Below, piece by piece: positions 45,371-50,526 of a DNA stretch of 50,526 nucleotides. A program made the translations under genes and the position numbers. Below the pieces are notes generated by a model. That model was given only the letters and a program-made list of their open reading frames with translations, was not told the DNA's origin and did no database searches. The first letter of the stretch is position 1, and every line of letters begins with the position of its first letter. Source of the DNA: CAYPIE01 sp964410665 (GTDB taxonomy: Bacteria > Planctomycetota > Planctomycetia > Gemmatales > Gemmataceae). Location: assembly GCA_964410665.1 (NCBI GenBank), contig CAYPIE010000041.1:1-50526 (forward strand). The letters are read 5' to 3'.

Positions 45371-46054
45371 ATGGCGAGTTATCGTGGTCATCTTGCCTTC
45401 GCTTCCGCCTGTGGAGCTGTCTACGGAGGGATCGGTGCCAATCCCATTGGACTGTCGGTGCCGACAGCGTTACTTGGCGGGGGATTCACGGTGATCGGGG
45501 GCCTGCTCCCCGATCTCGACAGCGATTCCAGCGTTCCCGTGCGTGAGCTGTTCTGTTTGCTTGCTGCATTTGTCCCATTACTGATGCTCCATCGCCTGCA
45601 CCATTCCAGCCTGGCCCAAGAGGAAATTCTGCTGTTTCTCTCCGGCGTGTACCTAACGATTCGCTACGGCTTATCCCGGATCTTTAACCGCCTCACCGTC
45701 CACCGCGGCATGTTTCATTCGATTCCCGCCTTGGGGATCGCTGGGATGGTGGTCTTCCTGAGCTATCAATCCCCTGACCTCCGGATTCGCCTGTTTCTCG
45801 CTGGTGGCACGGCCCTAGGCTATCTGTCCCACTTAATACTGGATGAGCTCTATAGTGTGGACTTCCGTGGCGTACGGCTCAAGCTGCGAAGTTCGGCTGG
45901 AAGCGCCTTCAAGTTTACCTCTTCATCGTTCTTCGCGACCGCATTCACCTATAGTTTGTTCGGTGCCCTACTGTACCTGACCTTGTGGGAGTTGCAGGAG
46001 ACCACTGCCTTGGCCGAGCTGCAGCCGTTGTGGAGCTGGCTTAAGCCTTCTTGA
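45371..46054 (+). CDS. YdjM/DUF457 family membrane protein (metal-dependent hydrolase-like)
   Basis: A 227-residue membrane protein with motifs LLPDLDSDSSVPVRE (about 44-58), VHRGMFHSI (about 116-124) and YLSHLILDELYSVD (about 155-168), the His/Asp pattern that defines the YdjM/DUF457 family. Members are annotated as inner-membrane metal-dependent hydrolases; a substrate is not known. Five or so hydrophobic segments are visible. The ATG at 45371 has GGAGAG upstream. It is divergent from ubiA. Confidence 0.75.
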   Translation: MASYRGHLAFASACGAVYGGIGANPIGLSVPTALLGGGFTVIGGLLPDLDSDSSVPVRELFCLLAAFVPLLMLHRLHHSSLAQEEILLFLSGVYLTIRYGLSRIFNRLTVHRGMFHSIPALGIAGMVVFLSYQSPDLRIRLFLAGGTALGYLSHLILDELYSVDFRGVRLKLRSSAGSAFKFTSSSFFATAFTYSLFGALLYLTLWELQETTALAELQPLWSWLKPS

Positions 46055-46452
46055 AGTGCTCGACTCGGGAAATCCAGACAAGAGTTGCTCTTGCCTGCGA
46101 CGGACTCGGAAGTGACAATGAGTGTATCTCCCGTGAGAATTGTTCGCTGGTTCGGGCAAGTCTTGTGGTGGGCTCCGTGCTAGAGCGCTGGATGGTGGAC
46201 AACCGAATGGCGTTCTGGAGCGGCTTGAATCCCCGACGATGTTCTCCCATTCGAGGGGCATCGCCGGTCCAGCTCCTTCGTAATCATCCCTTCCAAATTC
46301 TAGCTTCTTCAAGCTCACCCCTGGACGGCCGGATCACTGCTTTGCAGCCATGCTGAGGTTTCTCGCCCTCCGGGAGATGACAACCGAAACCTTCACTCCC
46401 CAGCCGGGTCCCGGTCTGGGTCTTGACTCTTCCTCCTGGGAGATTGGCCCCG
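46055..46452. other. Leader region of nusA
   Basis: No gene is supported over about 400 bases. CAAGAG-TTG-CTCTTG (46079-46093) is a small perfect hairpin just after the preceding gene, but it has no T-tract. The rimP gene that usually precedes nusA is not here. GGGAG (about 46437-46441) is the likely ribosome binding site of nusA. Confidence 0.4.
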
Positions 46453-48144
46453 ATGAATGGCAAGCGTCTACTCGATCTCGTCAACGAAATGCATGAAACG
46501 AAGCGGATCTCAAAAGAAGACATTTTTTCGGGCATCGAAGCGGCCATCCAAATCGCCGCCGAGCGAGCGACCGGTGCCCAAGAAGAGATCACCGTCTACA
46601 TCGATCGCAGCACCGGCGAGATCGTGGCCCTCAATGGCGATACGCAACTGGATCCGGAAGAATTGGGACGCATTGCCGCCCAATCAGCGAAACAGATGAT
46701 TATTCAAAAGATTCGTGAAGCCGAGAGCGAATCGATCTACGACATGTACCGCACCCGGTTGGGAAAAATCGAAAGCGGCATTGTTCAACGCATTGATAAT
46801 GGCACCGCGATCGTCTCTCTCGGAAAAACCGAAGCAATTCTGCCGCGCAGCGAACAAATCCCTGGACAATCATTGGGCATCAATGAACGGGTCAAGGCCG
46901 TAGTCATCGAGGTCAAACGGTCCGGACAACGCGTCAAGATTGTCTTGTCTCGTTGCCATCCCAACTTTGTCCGCTGCCTGTTCGAAGAGAACATTCCTGA
47001 AATCGAGGATCACACCATCGAGATCAAGGCAGTGGCTCGGGAAGCCGGTTTCCGTACCAAGATCGCCGTCAGCTCGATTGATACCAAGGTCGATGCAGTC
47101 GGGGCTTGTGTGGGCGTCCGAGGGAGTCGGATTAAGGGAATCATCGAAGAACTGGGTGGCGAACGCATTGATATCGTCCGCTGGAATGACTCCTTGCAGA
47201 TCCTCATTCAGCACGCATTACAACCGGCCCAAATCAGTGAAGTATTCACTTATGCGCGTCTGGGTCGCGCCATTGTTCTCGTCGGCGAAGATCAGCTGTC
47301 ACTCGCGATCGGGCGACGTGGCCAGAACGTGCGGCTAGCCAGCAAGCTGGTCGGCTGGGATATCGAGATCATGACGCACGAAGAACTTGGCCGTAGTCTG
47401 GAAAAAGCAGAACTCTATTTCCGTCAGTTGGAAGAGCTCGACGAGATCATGGTCCAAGCCCTGATCGAAGAGGGCTTCCTGTCGTACACGGATGTCACCT
47501 TTATGGAGCCCGATGAAATCGCCGAAATCACTGGGCTCGACCCCGAGCAATCCGAGGAAGTGATTACTCGCGCAGAAGAACTCACCGAAGAGCTCGAGAA
47601 CAATCCTCAGTTGTTTGCCGAGCAAGAGGTCTCCCTTGCTGAGGCTGCGGAAACTCCGGAAGACCTCACTGAAAGCGGCCCGGCTGAGCATCCAGAATCG
47701 ACCGAGCATAACCTCCCAACCGCGGAAGGTTTGCTCGAGGCAGAGATGGAGGACGCCATAACCGACCAGAACGAGGTGCCAACGCTCGAAGAACTTTTTG
47801 AGGGTTCTGGCAGCAACTCCGACGTCGAGACTGCCAGCAGTGAAGGTGAGCTCGACCAGGAGGTCGACCAGGAGGTCGACCAGGAGGAGGAGCACAGGGA
47901 ATCTGTCGCGACGGAACCAACCGACGCAACCGCCGAGGAAGCCAATGCATCCGAAACGGCGCTACCACCCCCGAGCGATTTAATGCAAGACGACGCCGAG
48001 ATCGCCTCGCCCCAGGCGGAAGATGAAGTCGTTGATCCCGAGTCGGAAGACCAACTCGAAGGAGTAGCAGACGCCGAAGAAGCGGCAGATCAAGCCGAGG
48101 AACCAAGTGAGACTCATTCGGAGTCGGAAGAAGCCCGGTCGTAA
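46453..48144 (+). CDS. nusA: Transcription termination/antitermination protein NusA with acidic tail
   Basis: NusA binds RNA polymerase and RNA to control pausing, termination and antitermination. The 563-residue product has the N-terminal domain (MNGKRLLDLVNEMHETKRIS), an S1 domain (IVQRIDNGTAIVSLGKTEAI, about 113-185), and two KH domains (FRTKIAVSSIDTKVDAVGAC, GRRGQNVRLASKLVGWDIEI). A single helix-hairpin-helix repeat follows (about 340-385), then about 165 residues of strongly acidic, low-complexity sequence with a 12-bp DNA repeat. ATG 46453 is chosen by homology to other NusA starts. In many bacteria infB and rbfA follow; here the next gene is convergent. Confidence 0.95.
   Translation: MNGKRLLDLVNEMHETKRISKEDIFSGIEAAIQIAAERATGAQEEITVYIDRSTGEIVALNGDTQLDPEELGRIAAQSAKQMIIQKIREAESESIYDMYRTRLGKIESGIVQRIDNGTAIVSLGKTEAILPRSEQIPGQSLGINERVKAVVIEVKRSGQRVKIVLSRCHPNFVRCLFEENIPEIEDHTIEIKAVAREAGFRTKIAVSSIDTKVDAVGACVGVRGSRIKGIIEELGGERIDIVRWNDSLQILIQHALQPAQISEVFTYARLGRAIVLVGEDQLSLAIGRRGQNVRLASKLVGWDIEIMTHEELGRSLEKAELYFRQLEELDEIMVQALIEEGFLSYTDVTFMEPDEIAEITGLDPEQSEEVITRAEELTEELENNPQLFAEQEVSLAEAAETPEDLTESGPAEHPESTEHNLPTAEGLLEAEMEDAITDQNEVPTLEELFEGSGSNSDVETASSEGELDQEVDQEVDQEEEHRESVATEPTDATAEEANASETALPPPSDLMQDDAEIASPQAEDEVVDPESEDQLEGVADAEEAADQAEEPSETHSESEEARS
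47848..47883 (+). repeat. Three tandem 12-bp repeats in the NusA acidic tail
   Basis: Units at 47848-47859, 47860-47871 and 47872-47883 are near-identical (GAGCTCGACCAG then two copies of GAGGTCGACCAG), encoding repeated E-V/L-D-Q. It is followed by three GAG codons. This is a coding microrepeat that could vary in copy number. Confidence 0.85.
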
Positions 48145-48920
48145 GGCCGGTGGCGTGGTCCGGAGCCAAAGACGAATTGCACAAACGCCTCCACCAAGAA
48201 ACAGCCGTTTCGAAGATAACGTGTGCCCAAGCGACGAGGCTCCTGAGCCAAGCGGAATAACCACTCCAACCCACTCGCTCGCATCCAGGTGGGTGCCCGA
48301 GGAACACGACCGGCAACCATGTCAAACGCTGCTCCCACTTGAATCGCCACCGGGGCTCCCATGCGAGCAACTTGAGCTGCCAAGAACTGTTCCCCCTTGG
48401 GTTGACCTAAGGCGGCAAAGAGGAGATCGGCCCGGCTGGCGCGAATGCGCTGGACCAGTGTATCGGTTTCGGCCGAGGACCAGTCCCCAAAGGGGGGTAC
48501 CGCGATGCCGACGATTTGCAGGGTTGGAGCAAAGCGTTTCAACGCCTTGGCGGCCGCCTCGGCCACCCCAGGCTCGCCCCCCACCAGAAACAAACGATAG
48601 CCGCGTTCTGCCGCGAGAGCGGCCAAATCATAAACCAAATCTGAGCCACACACCCGTTCGGGAAGACGTCGTCCCGTCAGTGCCGCCGCCCAAAGTAAGG
48701 GCATTCCATCGGCAACCAGCACCTGGGCATTCTGGCTGATCGAGCGCAGCTCTGGGTGTTGTGACACCAGCATGGCATAGTTCAAATTCGCAGTAATGAC
48801 ATACCCCGGACGTCGCTGCTGGATCAGGGCATCGATCCGTTGCACGGTCTGCCGTCGTGTCAGTGACATCAGGGGGAGATTGAGCGCCCAGATTCGCCTG
48901 GGGGCCCGGAGCGATTCCAT
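48114..48920 (-). CDS. WecG/TagA/CpsF family glycosyltransferase
   Basis: A 268-residue enzyme of GT family 26, which adds N-acetylmannosamine (or -uronic acid) or a related sugar to a lipid-linked GlcNAc in exopolysaccharide or wall polymer synthesis. Motifs: VITANLNYAMLVSQHPELR (about 42-60), VLVADGMPLLWAAALTGRRL (about 67-86), YRLFLVGGEPGVAEAAA, DLLFAALGQPKGEQFLAAQ (about 165-183) and AFDMVAGRVPRAPTWMRASG. ATG 48920 has GAGGAG upstream; an in-frame ATG at 49268 would add 116 unlikely residues. The end overlaps nusA by 31 bases (tail to tail). It is divergent from a family 2 glycosyltransferase. Confidence 0.9.
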   Translation of the reverse strand: MESLRAPRRIWALNLPLMSLTRRQTVQRIDALIQQRRPGYVITANLNYAMLVSQHPELRSISQNAQVLVADGMPLLWAAALTGRRLPERVCGSDLVYDLAALAAERGYRLFLVGGEPGVAEAAAKALKRFAPTLQIVGIAVPPFGDWSSAETDTLVQRIRASRADLLFAALGQPKGEQFLAAQVARMGAPVAIQVGAAFDMVAGRVPRAPTWMRASGLEWLFRLAQEPRRLGTRYLRNGCFLVEAFVQFVFGSGPRHRPYDRASSDSE

Positions 48921-49197
48921 GATAGCCAGGCTCCTCGCAGCAGAACCATTGACAGTACGCTGTCTACTGCAGTCAATGCGCCCTGTACTGGCCTGAGTAG
49001 TGTAGGAAAGCTTCCGCTTCATGGCTTTGCTATCACCAAAACTGTTTGAAAAAACCAGCATCAATGCCCCGTTAAAGTCCGCAAAATCTGCGAAAACTCG
49101 CAAAAAGGGCTTGCCTTTCTCATCCCTAATCTTTATTCGTATTGAGTAGTAATTTTTCACGGTTATGTGAATTTTCTCTTCATTTTGGGATTTGACG

Positions 49198-50406
49198 GTG
49201 ACGGTTGTGGTTTGGTTCCTGGTTATGCTGGTTATACTTCCACTGGGAGTGTTGGTAGTGCAATTCACTGCCGCCCTTCTGTCAGCATGGCTCTGGCCAG
49301 ACCCGAAAACGATGAGCGAGCTCGGGATTGATTACCCTTGTGTAATCGTCATTCCCGCGCATGATGAACAAGACTGTATCGCCCACACACTTACCCACTG
49401 TCTAGCTGAGCTGACCCCGGCCGATCGAATTCTCGTGATCGCCGACAACTGCACCGACCAGACCGCTCACATCGCGCGTCAGCTCGGGGTATGGGTCATC
49501 GAACGCCACGATCCGACCCGCCGCGGCAAAGGCTATGCCCTGGACTTCGCTCGCCAGGTCCTTCTCAGCGATCCCCATCTCACTCATCGTCAACCCGTGT
49601 TGCTGTTTCTGGACGCGGATAGTCAATTGAGTCCGGGGAGTCGGTCTGCCCTCGTCCATCAGGTGCGGACCACCGGACGTCCTGCCCAAGCCCGCTATTG
49701 GCTGACCATCCCCAACGTGTGCAGTCCGCGCGAGCAGTTCGCTGCCTTTGCCATGCTGGTGAAAAATGTCGTTCGTCCGTTGGGGCTCGCAGCGCTCGGT
49801 GGTCCCTGTCTGCTGACCGGGAGTGGAATGGCCTTGCCTTGGCAGGCGTTCGCGCGGGCCCCGCTGACCGGTGCCAATCTGGTGGAAGATATGCAACTGG
49901 GCCTGGAACTCGCCTTGCGCGGTCAGCTCAGCCAGTTCTGTGCTGCTGCCGAAGTCACCAGCCCCCTCGCACCCTCCCCGACGGCTACCAAACGGCAACG
50001 GACTCGTTGGGAGCAGGGTCATCTGCGGACGATCGTCCGGCAAACTCCTCGCCTTCTGCTTGCTGCATTCCGCCAAGGTCGGCCCAGCCTCCTGGCCCTC
50101 GCACTCGAATTGAGTGTCCCGCCGGTTGCCCTCCTCTTCCTGATCTGGTGCCTCACACTGATCTTCTTGGGACTCGTCTTCGCCGCAGGCAACTCACCCT
50201 GGCCGCTGATAGTGCTCAGCATCGCCGGTGTGCTGCTCGGCGTTACCGTGTTGCTCAGCTGGTTGCAGTGGGGCCGTTCTCTGCTCTCCATGCGGGCGTT
50301 GCTCTGCTTGCCTCAATATGTGCTTTGGAAGGTGCCCATTTATCTGGGCCTGCTCATTGCTGCCGAACAGCGGTGGATTCGAACAGAACGTTCACCATCG
50401 CCGTGA
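49198..50406 (+). CDS. Membrane glycosyltransferase family 2 protein
   Basis: A 402-residue processive-type GT2 with N- and C-terminal membrane helices. The GT-A domain has VIVIPAHDEQDCIAHTLTHC (about 48-67), VIADNCTDQT, LFLDADSQLSPGS (the DxD-like DAD at about 139-141), a second acidic residue in NLVEDMQLGLEL, and the QxxRW motif as KRQRTRWEQGH (about 264-274). This set is typical of polysaccharide synthases. Four hydrophobic segments follow. GTG 49198 has GGGA seven bases upstream and is preferred to the TTG at 49192. It faces away from a WecG-type gene, so both may serve the same polysaccharide. Confidence 0.85.
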   Translation: MTVVVWFLVMLVILPLGVLVVQFTAALLSAWLWPDPKTMSELGIDYPCVIVIPAHDEQDCIAHTLTHCLAELTPADRILVIADNCTDQTAHIARQLGVWVIERHDPTRRGKGYALDFARQVLLSDPHLTHRQPVLLFLDADSQLSPGSRSALVHQVRTTGRPAQARYWLTIPNVCSPREQFAAFAMLVKNVVRPLGLAALGGPCLLTGSGMALPWQAFARAPLTGANLVEDMQLGLELALRGQLSQFCAAAEVTSPLAPSPTATKRQRTRWEQGHLRTIVRQTPRLLLAAFRQGRPSLLALALELSVPPVALLFLIWCLTLIFLGLVFAAGNSPWPLIVLSIAGVLLGVTVLLSWLQWGRSLLSMRALLCLPQYVLWKVPIYLGLLIAAEQRWIRTERSPSP

Positions 50407-50526
50407 TGTGGATTGTTTGCGTGCGGGAAATGGTTGCACCTTCGACCAGCCCCCCTGGTGGAAGTGTGTCAAAAAACTCACCATGATGGACCCCAGGACC
50501 CCCCGATTATGTCAACGATGACCCCC
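50407..50526. other. Window end, no gene seen
   Basis: No supported feature in the last 120 bases. Confidence 0.4.

Overview
The window looks like chromosomal DNA of a planctomycete (phylum Planctomycetota, perhaps Gemmatales; this is inferred from gene content, not from a marker tree). The signs are a PVC-type cytochrome c protein with a beta-propeller and HEAT-like region, a Planctomycetes-style Ser/Thr kinase with an N-terminal helical module, an FHA/coiled-coil/kinase-like giant protein, a sulfatase, many multi-pass membrane proteins, and core genes scattered outside their usual operons. A 100-base run of N at 23425-23524 marks an assembly gap.

Layout. (1) 1-7813: the distal half of a complex I operon, nuoI-J-K-L-M-N, preceded by a repeat-rich leader. 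NuoJ carries a large soluble insertion and NuoK a proline-rich tail. (2) 7814-13623: an accessory stretch with a decayed fragment of a beta-helix repeat protein, a CPBP protease, a GT-C-like membrane protein, an MFS transporter, a GNAT acetyltransferase and a small cupin. (3) 13888-21401 (minus): a signalling pair, an active-looking membrane-anchored Ser/Thr kinase followed by a roughly 2000-residue FHA/coiled-coil protein whose C-terminal kinase-like domain has lost the catalytic residues. A secreted HEAT/STN-like protein is divergent from it. (4) 23291-25371: a strong intrinsic terminator, tandem 26-bp T-rich repeats running into the gap, and a family 2 glycosyltransferase. (5) 25402-38022: exported and envelope proteins: P-domain protein, beta-propeller, sulfatase, GT-C-like membrane protein, cupin, lipoprotein, PVC cytochrome c protein and S9 peptidase. 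(6) 38190-41373: succinyl-CoA ligase sucC and sucD separated by a lipoprotein gene. (7) 41512-50406: a PseG-like protein, parB with a parS-like palindrome upstream, tRNA-Pro(TGG), ubiA, a YdjM/DUF457 membrane protein, nusA, a WecG/TagA glycosyltransferase and a membrane family 2 glycosyltransferase.

How the genes work together. The nuo genes encode the membrane arm plus the NuoI iron-sulphur subunit of NADH dehydrogenase. SucCD provides substrate-level phosphorylation in the TCA cycle. The glycosyltransferases point to envelope polysaccharide synthesis. The most unusual unit is the kinase plus FHA/coiled-coil/pseudokinase locus, which could be a phospho-dependent cytoskeletal or scaffold system. 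Gene functions are read from motifs and family knowledge; no database search was run.
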